From: JBKBUF01 sp046290815
GTDB lineage: Bacteria; Bacteroidota; Bacteroidia; Cytophagales; Cytophagaceae
Direction: 5' to 3'
Length of the DNA stretch: 6,931 nt
NCBI GenBank assembly: GCA_046290815.1
Contig: JBKBUF010000063.1
Coordinates: forward strand, 1-6,931
Shown here: positions 1 to 5,004 of the stretch, in pieces
Layout: the number at the start of each line of letters is the position of its first letter
Position numbering within the stretch: the stretch's first letter is position 1
Translations under genes and position numbers: made by a program
Notes under the pieces: model-generated
What the model saw: the letters and a program-made list of their open reading frames with translations, nothing else
What the model was told of the DNA's origin: nothing
The model's database searches: none

Positions 1-80
1 AAGTTTTTCAAACTTTACCACATTCCAACAGAGATAATAATTTTAATAATGACACAGTTATTTAAACAGAACCTTATAAT

Positions 81-132
81 CAGGGCTTCGCCTCCCTGCC
101 TACCGGCAGGCAGGCGCTCAGCCTGACGGTAC
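81..132 (+). repeat. GC-rich hairpin repeat, left copy
   Basis: This 52-bp GC-rich element in AT-rich surroundings matches the reverse complement of 3212-3263 at 50 of 52 positions by my alignment. Its centre can fold as CCTGCC-TACC-GGCAGG (95-110). The flanks GGGCTTCG and GCTCAGCCTGAC look like two halves of a dispersed repeat that I recall from many bacterial genomes, interrupted by a 20-bp palindromic insert (96-115). It lies downstream of the histidine kinase gene. No T-tract follows the hairpin, so I do not call it a terminator. Confidence 0.85.
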
Positions 133-165
133 CTTTAACGGCAAAATGTTAACTACTACAGTATT

Positions 166-214
166 GCCTACCGCTTATTGCCTACCGCCTACTGTATTCT
201 GCCTACTGCCTACT
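166..214 (+). repeat. Heptamer tandem array, GCCTACT type (left)
   Basis: Seven consecutive 7-bp units can be read: GCCTACC, GCTTATT, GCCTACC, GCCTACT, GTATTCT, GCCTACT, GCCTACT. The period is exact although the units vary. The last 12 bases lie inside the histidine kinase reading frame and supply its stop codon (203-205). The unit GCCTACC also occurs in the loop region of the adjacent hairpin repeat (98-104). Confidence 0.9.
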
Positions 215-1567
215 GGCACTATCCTCCAGCGATACCGTAAAATAAAAACTGCTTCCTTTTCCTTTTTGGCTTTTTACCTCGATTGTCCCGCCATTTACCT
301 CTACAAAATCTTTACAAAGCAGGAGACCAAGACCGCTGCCTTTTTCACTGTCTGTGCCCTTTCTTGACTGAATCGCATTTATTTTAAACAACCCTTCCAT
401 GATATTCTCAGGGATTCCTATTCCCGTATCGGTAATTTCAACTTTAAGCATTTGATTTTGAATGGCACCTCTTATCCATATTTTTCCTCCCTTATCTGTA
501 TACTTAAGTGAATTACTCACAAGATTTCTTATGATCAACTCGATCATATTTTTATCTGCATTTACCGAAACATCAGGCATTTCATTGGTCACCGAAATAT
601 TCTTTAGCTCAGCAGCATTTCCAAGTACTGAAATAACCCTTTTGACACATTCATTAATATTAAATACCTCCCTTCTTATATCGAAAGATTTCATTTGCAT
701 TTTTGCCCAGGTAAGAAGGTTTTCAAGAAGATTGCTTACCTGCACTGCAGTTTTTGAAATCATCTTTACCATTTCCGAAGATTCATCCTTTGACAGGTTT
801 TCACTGTCTTTGAGAAATTCTGCCAGTTTGGAAATTCCGTGTACCGGACCGCGCAAGTCATGACTGATGATAGAAAAAAATCTGTTTTTATTTTCATCCA
901 GAATCCTTAATTCTTTTTCCAGTTTCATGCGGTGAGTTATATCCTTACTGATAATTACCACAACAAGAGAAAGGATGATTAATGAAACTATCCCGGCAAG
1001 TAAAATACTTTGATTTGTTTTATTAAGACCACCATAAGCAATTTCATGCCTGCGGTTCATGTTTTCCCTCACACTTTTTTCCATCTGCTCCTTAAGTTCA
1101 AAAACCTTTTCTGAAAATTCCTTACCCATAGTTACCTTCTGAATTATCTCCGGATCTGTAGATAATCCCTGGTAAGATTGAAGGGTATTATCCAAAATAG
1201 AAATTCTTCTTTTCACCAGGTCTTTAAGAGTTGTGTAATCAAAATTCGGATCTTCTACGGTGAGTTTTTCCAATTCATCAAGCTTTTCCTCCAGTGCCTT
1301 AACTGAAATATTATAATCCTCCAGTATGGATTTATTACCTGTTATGACATATGCTCTTACATTACTTTCGCATCTTGTCATCTCGAGCAAGACTGATTCG
1401 AGAGCAAAATTCGCATCATATGCATTTTCCAGCCAGCCCAGGTTACCAAAAAGTTCGTGAGAAGCTTTATAGGAGTAATACAGTGAAGCCGAGGAAATGA
1501 CTGCAGTCACTACAAGTCCAATTATTAATTTTCTTACCGCAGATAATTCCGGGAACCTTACTTTCAT
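203..1567 (-). CDS. CHASE3-type membrane sensor histidine kinase
   Basis: This is a 454-residue inner-membrane sensor kinase that autophosphorylates on a histidine and should pass the phosphate to the OmpR-type regulator encoded just upstream. A first membrane segment lies at about residues 13-32. An extracytoplasmic, mostly helical region (about 35-185) resembles a CHASE3 sensor, and a second membrane segment lies at about 187-207. The HisKA H-box FFSIISHDLRGP puts the phosphoacceptor at H236. The ATPase domain has the N-box NLVSNSLKYT (N348, N352), the G1 box DTGIGIP (380-386) and the G2 box GSGLGL (410-415). All catalytic boxes are intact and the length is normal. The ATG start at 1565-1567 directly precedes the first membrane segment. 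It lies 56 bp after the regulator stop on the same strand, so the two genes are probably one operon. The last residues, SRQ, and the stop codon come from a heptamer repeat. CHASE3 is inferred from architecture, and the ligand is unknown. Confidence 0.93.
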   Translation of the reverse strand: MKVRFPELSAVRKLIIGLVVTAVISSASLYYSYKASHELFGNLGWLENAYDANFALESVLLEMTRCESNVRAYVITGNKSILEDYNISVKALEEKLDELEKLTVEDPNFDYTTLKDLVKRRISILDNTLQSYQGLSTDPEIIQKVTMGKEFSEKVFELKEQMEKSVRENMNRRHEIAYGGLNKTNQSILLAGIVSLIILSLVVVIISKDITHRMKLEKELRILDENKNRFFSIISHDLRGPVHGISKLAEFLKDSENLSKDESSEMVKMISKTAVQVSNLLENLLTWAKMQMKSFDIRREVFNINECVKRVISVLGNAAELKNISVTNEMPDVSVNADKNMIELIIRNLVSNSLKYTDKGGKIWIRGAIQNQMLKVEITDTGIGIPENIMEGLFKINAIQSRKGTDSEKGSGLGLLLCKDFVEVNGGTIEVKSQKGKGSSFYFTVSLEDSASRQ

Positions 1568-1623
1568 TTAAAACTGATGAATGAGAATTTATAAAATTCT
1601 TTACAAAGAAATTTACTCATATT

Positions 1624-2301
1624 TTATTCTGCATACCACTTATATCCTATGCCATAAACTGTATGAATATAATCATCTGCACCGGCATCAATTAATTTTT
1701 TCCGAAGATTTTTAATATGGGAATAAATGAAATTAAAAGAATCCGCCTGATCCATTTCATCTCCCCATATTTTTTCAGCGATATTCTCTTTTTTTATGGC
1801 TTTGTTTTTATTGGTGATAAAATAAATTAAAAGTTCATACTCAGTTTGTGTAAGTTCGATATGTTTCCCGTTTACCTGCACATCCCTTTCATCAGGGTTA
1901 ATTTTGATTTCTTTAAAAGTAATGAGGGTTTCTCCTTTAAAACTTCTTCTTCTTATAATGGCTGTGATCCTAGCTTCAAGCTCATTAAAATCATAAGGTT
2001 TTGTGATATAATCATCAGAGCCGGCAACAAGGCCTTCAATTTTCTCCTCTACTTTATCCTTAGAAGATGCTATAATGACTCCGGCATCCGGATGAGATTT
2101 CTTTAATTCCTTAAGTAAATCTATACCATTGCCTCCCGGAAGGTTTATATCCAGAATGATACAATCATATTCATACATTGTAATCTTATCAAGGGCTTCG
2201 TCAAAGTCTGTGGCAGTTTCTACTAAAAAGCCCTTTTTCTCAAGGAATTTGCTCGTAGCCATTAAATAAGTTTCCTCATCCTCTACGATTAAAAGTTTCA
2301 T
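1624..2301 (-). CDS. OmpR/PhoB-family response regulator
   Basis: This 225-residue cytoplasmic DNA-binding response regulator is the likely partner of the downstream CHASE3 kinase. The receiver domain (about 1-118) has the acidic pocket E7/D8/E9 in IVEDEE, phosphoacceptor D51 in ILDINLPGGNG, switch residue S79 in IIASS, aromatic Y98 and K101 in KPYDFNELEARI. The winged-helix output domain (about 125-225) shows LTQTEYELL, the recognition-helix stretch SHIKNLRKKL and the wing IHTVYGIGYKW, all standard for OmpR/PhoB proteins. The length is typical and no key residue is missing. The ATG at 2299-2301 gives the exact N-terminus expected for the family (MKLLIVEDEE). No Shine-Dalgarno sequence is visible, as is usual in Bacteroidota. 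The gene comes first in the regulator-kinase pair and is divergent from the receiver gene at 2431. Target genes cannot be read from the window. Confidence 0.95.
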   Translation of the reverse strand: MKLLIVEDEETYLMATSKFLEKKGFLVETATDFDEALDKITMYEYDCIILDINLPGGNGIDLLKELKKSHPDAGVIIASSKDKVEEKIEGLVAGSDDYITKPYDFNELEARITAIIRRRSFKGETLITFKEIKINPDERDVQVNGKHIELTQTEYELLIYFITNKNKAIKKENIAEKIWGDEMDQADSFNFIYSHIKNLRKKLIDAGADDYIHTVYGIGYKWYAE

Positions 2302-2430
2302 CTTTAGGTCAGCTAGTTAAAAATATTCTGAAAAATAGCAAAAAAACAAAAAGTATCCAGAATCCATTGCCACCTTTAATGGTATTTTAACCTGAACAGG
2401 AAGAAAAAGCCTAATTTGAATAATTACACC
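2302..2430. promoter_or_regulatory. Divergent promoter region of the signalling genes
   Basis: This 129-bp region separates the regulator-kinase operon (minus) from the stand-alone receiver gene (plus), so it must contain promoters for both. It is AT-rich with A-tracts around 2334-2352. I found no convincing paired -33/-7 boxes. TAATTTG (2412-2418) is close to a -7 box for the plus-strand gene, but no TTTG sits at the right distance. An imperfect hairpin with arms CCATT/AATGG (2364-2382) is weak. Confidence 0.4.
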
Positions 2431-2832
2431 ATGAAAAAACCACAAAAATTTTCCCGTGTGATGATCGTAGATGATAATGATCTGGATGTACTGATACTAA
2501 AGCATATGCTCAAAGTAAATAATTTTTCAGATTCGGTAATTACATTCAATTTTCCTGAAAATGCGTTCTTTTATCTTTCAGAGCTGCATAAGAACGAGGC
2601 AAGTGAAAAATTTCCTCAAATCATATTTCTTGATATGAATATGCCCGGAATGTCCGGTATGGAATTCATTGAAAAGTTTAATAAAGCTTTTTCTGAATCC
2701 GTATCTTCTGTTTGTAAAATTATAGGAGTAAGTTCAGGAGATGCAGGTAAATATAAATCTGAATTATCAAAATTCAGTAACGTAAGTCGTTTTATAGCAA
2801 AACCTATTTTGGATAAGGATCTTAATTTCTAA
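2431..2832 (+). CDS. Stand-alone receiver-domain (CheY-like) response regulator
   Basis: This single-domain response regulator has 133 residues if translation starts at the ATG at 2431. A TTG at 2416 would add five residues, but the ATG gives MKKPQKFSRVMIVDDND, the usual receiver beginning, so I prefer it. Counting from that ATG, visible features are the acidic pair D14/D15 in VMIVDDND, phosphoacceptor D68 in IIFLDMNMPGMSG, the switch serines in GVSSGD, and the conserved lysine K124 in FIAKPI. There is no DNA-binding or enzymatic output domain. The protein stops soon after the KP motif, so the last helix is short. It is divergent from the OmpR-type regulator and kinase, so it could accept or drain phosphate from that kinase or act through protein contacts. 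That link is inferred from position only. Receivers of this NxMPGMxG type are common in Bacteroidota. Confidence 0.88.
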   Translation: MKKPQKFSRVMIVDDNDLDVLILKHMLKVNNFSDSVITFNFPENAFFYLSELHKNEASEKFPQIIFLDMNMPGMSGMEFIEKFNKAFSESVSSVCKIIGVSSGDAGKYKSELSKFSNVSRFIAKPILDKDLNF

Positions 2833-2839
2833 TGAGAAA

Positions 2840-2859
2840 GCCCTATTTTTTAATAGGGC
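2840..2859. terminator. Hairpin terminator between convergent genes
   Basis: A perfect 8-bp stem GCCCTATT/AATAGGGC encloses a TTTT loop, just after the receiver stop codon. The T-run after the stem is poor on the plus strand (GGTTTGTT) and short on the minus strand (TTTCTC). The stop codon of the minus-strand small gene (2850-2852) straddles the loop and the distal arm. It probably serves both convergent genes, with moderate strength. Confidence 0.6.
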
Positions 2860-3071
2860 GGTTTGTTAATATCAGGCTTATCAAGGTTTCTGTTCCGATG
2901 CCTTACATAAACATTCTCCATAGTTTCATCAGCCTCTTTCACATATTCATCTTCAAGCCTGTTAAGCTCCTCCTGATTTTCTACATTTACTGTCTTTGTT
3001 CCTATTACATCGTGTGTCGGTGCACCTCTCTTTTTAATATTTGGTCCTTTTTGGTTTGCTTTTGACCTCAT
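2850..3071 (-). CDS. Small charged hypothetical protein
   Basis: This is a 73-residue protein of unknown function. I do not recognise a family. It is very hydrophilic, with a basic N-terminal third (MRSKANQKGPNIKKRG), an acidic middle (ENQEELNRLEDEYVKEADETMENV, about residues 32-55) and a basic, proline-containing tail ending DKPDINKPPY. There is no cysteine, signal peptide or membrane segment. The middle could form a helix and the tail is probably disordered. I chose the ATG at 3069-3071 because AGGAGG (3077-3082 on the plus strand) lies five bases upstream, a canonical ribosome binding site and the strongest in the window. A TTG at 3098 would add nine residues but lies upstream of that site. 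The stop codon is inside the terminator hairpin. The AGGAGG at correct spacing makes a real gene likely. Confidence 0.72.
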   Translation of the reverse strand: MRSKANQKGPNIKKRGAPTHDVIGTKTVNVENQEELNRLEDEYVKEADETMENVYVRHRNRNLDKPDINKPPY

Positions 3072-3076
3072 GTAAA

Positions 3077-3082
3077 CCTCCT
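3077..3082 (-). promoter_or_regulatory. Strong Shine-Dalgarno (AGGAGG)
   Basis: The minus strand reads AGGAGG five bases before the ATG of the small charged protein. Other genes here lack such a site, so it fixes this start and suggests efficient translation. Confidence 0.75.
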
Positions 3083-3125
3083 CTTTATATGTGAACAATT
3101 TGGTTTATCATTGAAGTTCTTATTC

Positions 3126-3187
3126 AGTAGGCGTATTTAGTAGGCAGAAGGCAGTAAGCAGTTGGCTGTACGCAATAGGCAATAGAC
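3126..3187 (-). repeat. Heptamer tandem array, GCCTACT type (middle, inverted)
   Basis: Read on the plus strand, the units are AGTAGGC, GTATTT (6 bases), AGTAGGC, AGAAGGC, AGTAAGC, AGTTGGC, TGTACGC, AATAGGC, AATAGAC. All but one have seven bases. The units are the reverse complement of the GCCTACT type at 166-214. The linker to the GC-rich repeat (3188-3211) also resembles the left-hand linker (133-165) when inverted. Confidence 0.85.
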
Positions 3188-3211
3188 AAATGTAACATTG
3201 TCAGGTTAATA

Positions 3212-3263
3212 GTACCGTCAGGCTGAGCGCCTGCCTGCCGGTAGGCAGGGAGTCCAAGCCCTG
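3212..3263 (-). repeat. GC-rich hairpin repeat, right copy (inverted)
   Basis: This is the inverted partner of 81-132, with two differences in 52 bases. The hairpin CCTGCC-GGTA-GGCAGG lies at 3234-3249. Read on the minus strand, this copy has GGACTCC before the 20-bp insert, where the left copy has CGCCTCC. Confidence 0.85.
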
Positions 3264-3363
3264 CAAAATTAGGAGATAGTATGCAATACAATCAGAGAGG
3301 ATTGAATTTGAAGCTTTTGAAAAATATTAGATATTAAAATATTTAGGCTTAAAAGCATTTATT

Positions 3364-3398
3364 GCTTACTGCTTTCTGCCGACTGCCTACCGCCGACT
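3364..3398 (+). repeat. Heptamer tandem array, GCCTACT type (right)
   Basis: Five exact 7-bp units follow each other: GCTTACT, GCTTTCT, GCCGACT, GCCTACC, GCCGACT. The orientation matches the array at 166-214 and is opposite to 3126-3187, so this gap contains facing arrays around the GC-rich repeat. Confidence 0.85.
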
Positions 3399-3453
3399 GA
3401 AACGAACCATCACCACCGTTTGCATGTTACCTTTTCACATTCCTGATACTTTA

Positions 3454-3485
3454 TTTGGAATTAATCTAAATAAACGCTAATTTAG
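3454..3485 (+). promoter_or_regulatory. Candidate Bacteroidota-type promoter
   Basis: TTTG (3454-3457) is followed after 20 bp by TAATTTAG (3478-3485), one base off the TAnnTTTG -7 consensus. It would start transcription about 10-15 bases before the ATG at 3503. One mismatch in a short motif leaves a real risk of chance. Confidence 0.4.
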
Positions 3486-3502
3486 GTATGTAATTAAAAT
3501 AC

Positions 3503-3859
3503 ATGTCCTGCACCGGCTCTGAAAATATCCGTGAATTATATTCCACCCCGCATGGCTCTGTTTATCAGTGCGATAGGTCACGAAGTTTTATCGTAGATTT
3601 CGCAGGAGTTAAAACTTCATTCAAAGTCGCCTGCTTTTTTTCCTTAAAAAAGTCACTGGAGTCTATCGATGTTGAAGCTATGCTTCTAAATCCGGATCCT
3701 GCTTTTGATTATACAATCTTCTCTCCATGTGGTTGTGAAAGAGTATATTTACTCTCCGTTAAGCAAATTCTTGAATTTCGGGAATTACTTCAGGGCGCCA
3801 AAGCTATGATACAACTTAATAGTATCATCCATGAAAAGCTCCGACCTGTTTTCGCCTAA
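3503..3859 (+). CDS. Conserved small protein, possibly DUF6686-like
   Basis: This is a 118-residue cytoplasmic protein with no signal peptide or membrane helix. The pattern of an N-terminal strand pair (TPHGSVYQCDRSRSFIVDFAGV, about 15-36), a KKSLESID helix, a second strand block (YTIFSPCGCERVYLLS, about 70-85) and a C-terminal helix (VKQILEFRELLQGAKAMIQ) resembles small Bacteroidota proteins annotated DUF6686, as far as I recall. I could not align it, so the family is tentative and the function unknown. Five cysteines (C3, C23, C44, C76, C78) include a CGC pair. They might bind metal, but I see no standard zinc motif. The ATG at 3503 fits a candidate promoter just upstream. The ferritin gene follows on the same strand after 144 bp, with no strong terminator between, so read-through is possible. 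Confidence 0.72.
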   Translation: MSCTGSENIRELYSTPHGSVYQCDRSRSFIVDFAGVKTSFKVACFFSLKKSLESIDVEAMLLNPDPAFDYTIFSPCGCERVYLLSVKQILEFRELLQGAKAMIQLNSIIHEKLRPVFA

Positions 3860-4003
3860 AATTATTTATACTCTTTTTAAATTATATCTTCTGGGTCTTC
3901 TTCCATAAACTTAGTCCCCTTCTGTCATGTTTTAGAAGAAACAGCAATGCATGATGAATTGCAAGTCATTTGTATGTCATCCTGCAGCTAAAAATGGAAT
4001 AAC

Positions 4004-4528
4004 ATGAAAGATTTAGTAAGACTAAAAACTTCTTTAAGTGAAGAAATTGAACAAATCCTGAATGACCAGATAAAACAGGAAGCATTTGCTTCAGCCATGT
4101 ACCTTGCCATGGCCAGCTGGTGCGATCAAAAAGGTTTTATTTACAGTGCAAAGTTCTTATTCAGACAATCTGATGAGGAAAGAGAGCACATGTTGAAGAT
4201 AATTACATATGTCAATGATGTAGGAGGAAAAGCCCTTTCACCGGAAGTGACTGGTATTCCTAATGATTTTGAATCACTGAGAACTGTCTTTGAAATGGGA
4301 CTTGAACAGGAAATTGCCAATACTCAATCTTTCCATAAAATTGCAGACCGTTGTTATAAAGTAAAAGACTTTACTACTTTACGGTTTTTAAACTGGTTCC
4401 TGGAAGAGCAGGTAGAGGAAGAGTTTATCTTCAGAAGGGCTTTAGAATTGTTTGATATTATAGGCGAAGAAGGTGTAGGCCTTTACATGATCGATAAAAA
4501 AATAGAAGATATTAAATACAAAAACTAA
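4004..4528 (+). CDS. ftnA: Non-haem ferritin
   Basis: This 174-residue iron-storage ferritin belongs to the bacterial FtnA type. It oxidises Fe(II) at a di-iron site in each subunit and stores the mineral in a 24-subunit shell in the cytoplasm. The di-iron ligands can be placed against E. coli FtnA: E26 in QEAFASAMYLAMASW, E59 and H62 in DEEREHM, E103 in LEQEIANTQSFH, and Q136 with E139 in EEQVEEEF. Y33 matches the conserved tyrosine near the site. Length and the four-helix order are normal. The N-terminus is about nine residues longer than in E. coli (MKDLVRLKTSL before the first helix). There is no haem-ligand methionine in the bacterioferritin position that I can identify, which fits FtnA. 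It converges on a [2Fe-2S] ferredoxin gene across a strong terminator. I found no clear iron-responsive operator upstream. The symbol follows family resemblance. Confidence 0.93.
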   Translation: MKDLVRLKTSLSEEIEQILNDQIKQEAFASAMYLAMASWCDQKGFIYSAKFLFRQSDEEREHMLKIITYVNDVGGKALSPEVTGIPNDFESLRTVFEMGLEQEIANTQSFHKIADRCYKVKDFTTLRFLNWFLEEQVEEEFIFRRALELFDIIGEEGVGLYMIDKKIEDIKYKN

Positions 4529-4531
4529 AAG

Positions 4532-4558
4532 AAAAATCCGGATTATTTCCGGATTTTT
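4532..4558. terminator. Strong bidirectional terminator
   Basis: A perfect 11-bp stem AAAAATCCGGA/TCCGGATTTTT has a 5-base loop TTATT. The A/T runs at the foot of the stem give a U-tract for transcripts from either side, so it can end both ferritin (plus) and ferredoxin (minus) transcripts. The ferredoxin stop codon (4543-4545) is in the loop, and its last codons form one arm. Confidence 0.88.
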
Positions 4559-4824
4559 TCTCTAAGGATATTTTCTTCAAATGACTTTTGTGCCTTCATT
4601 TCATCCAGGTTGAATTCCCACTTATTATCCGGCTGATAACATACAACAGCACTGTTTTTGCAATTGTCAGTACATTTAGTTTTAATAATGCTTATTTCGT
4701 TCAAACGATTATCCTTAATAAGTTTCTTAAAAAGCTTAGCTATTTCTTTTGCGCCTCTCTTCTTACAGCTGCTTCCGGTGCAAACATAGATAACCTTTTC
4801 CGGAGGAGTAAAATTTTTTCCCAT
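4543..4824 (-). CDS. Thioredoxin-like [2Fe-2S] ferredoxin
   Basis: This 93-residue protein has the thioredoxin-like [2Fe-2S] ferredoxin fold, as in NuoE and the Shethna-type ferredoxins. The cluster ligands are visible as C15-x4-C20 (YVCTGSSCKKRGA) and C51-x3-C55 (KCTDNCKNSAVV). C62 is a further cysteine. The spacing between the two pairs, an amphipathic helix with a strand (KEIAKLFKKLIKDNRLNEISIIKTK), is normal. It is a single domain with no catalytic partner, so it is probably a small soluble electron carrier or an Fe-S assembly or sensing protein. The partner is unknown. The ATG at 4822-4824 gives a short lead before the first strand. The gene is alone on its strand, with the heptamer-rich gap upstream and ferritin converging downstream. 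A link to iron release from ferritin would be speculation based on adjacency. Confidence 0.87.
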   Translation of the reverse strand: MGKNFTPPEKVIYVCTGSSCKKRGAKEIAKLFKKLIKDNRLNEISIIKTKCTDNCKNSAVVCYQPDNKWEFNLDEMKAQKSFEENILREKIRK

Positions 4825-4898
4825 TTGAATGTTTTATACTAAAACCTAAAACTAATGTGACAGGTTCATGTTCATACCCTTGTAAAACTGTGCCAGAT

Positions 4899-4914
4899 TC
4901 AATTTATAAATTGA
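4899..4914. repeat. 16-bp perfect palindrome
   Basis: TCAATTTATAAATTGA is a perfect inverted repeat about 75 bp upstream of the ferredoxin start. Its right end overlaps the first heptamer unit. It could be an operator or a cruciform site. AT-rich DNA makes chance palindromes more likely, so its function is uncertain. Confidence 0.5.
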
Positions 4915-4947
4915 TATTGGATATTGGATATTGGATATTGGATATTG
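4913..4947. repeat. Heptamer tandem array, GATATTG x5
   Basis: There are five identical 7-bp units of GATATTG, followed by the start of a sixth (GAT). Perfect identity suggests recent expansion by slippage. It lies between the ferredoxin gene upstream region and the hydrolase 3' end. Confidence 0.95.
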
Positions 4948-4952
4948 GATTT

Positions 4953-4986
4953 TAGGTTTAGATTTTAGAGTTTAGAATTTAGAGTT
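4953..4986. repeat. Degenerate heptamer array, TAGAGTT type
   Basis: TAG recurs at 4953, 4959, 4966, 4973 and 4980, so the period is seven after one six-base step. Units include TAGAGTT, TAGAATT and TAGAGTT. It directly follows the GATATTG array and ends about 20 bp from the hydrolase stop. Confidence 0.75.
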
Positions 4987-5004
4987 TGGCATTCAATTTT
5001 TCTC

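Larger units (their letters stand above)
3072..3502. other. Repeat-rich intergenic region without genes
   Basis: This stretch of about 430 bp holds, in order, the upstream region of the small charged gene, a heptamer array (3126-3187), the inverted copy of the GC-rich hairpin repeat (3212-3263), an AT-rich segment with an imperfect inverted repeat (3313-3356), a second heptamer array in the opposite orientation (3364-3398), and a candidate promoter for the gene at 3503. I see no credible reading frame or RNA gene in it. Confidence 0.8.

Noticed and set aside
1..15. Small hairpin AAGTTT-TTC-AAACTT at the left edge
   Set aside because: Six AT-rich pairs without a T-tract are common by chance, and the upstream gene is not visible.
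146..367. Plus-strand reading frame over the heptamer array
   Set aside because: It is composed of array sequence and the antisense of the kinase 3' end, and has no recognisable domain.
1585..1599. Inverted repeat GAATTT-ATA-AAATTC between regulator and kinase
   Set aside because: It is short and AT-only at the core, with no support for a terminator or processing site within the operon.
3126..3398. CRISPR array
   Set aside because: Units are seven bases, contiguous and without spacers, and no cas gene is present.
3944..3962. Hairpin GCAAT/ATTGC upstream of ferritin as a regulatory element
   Set aside because: The five-pair stem with a nine-base loop is weak, and no known iron-responsive motif is present.
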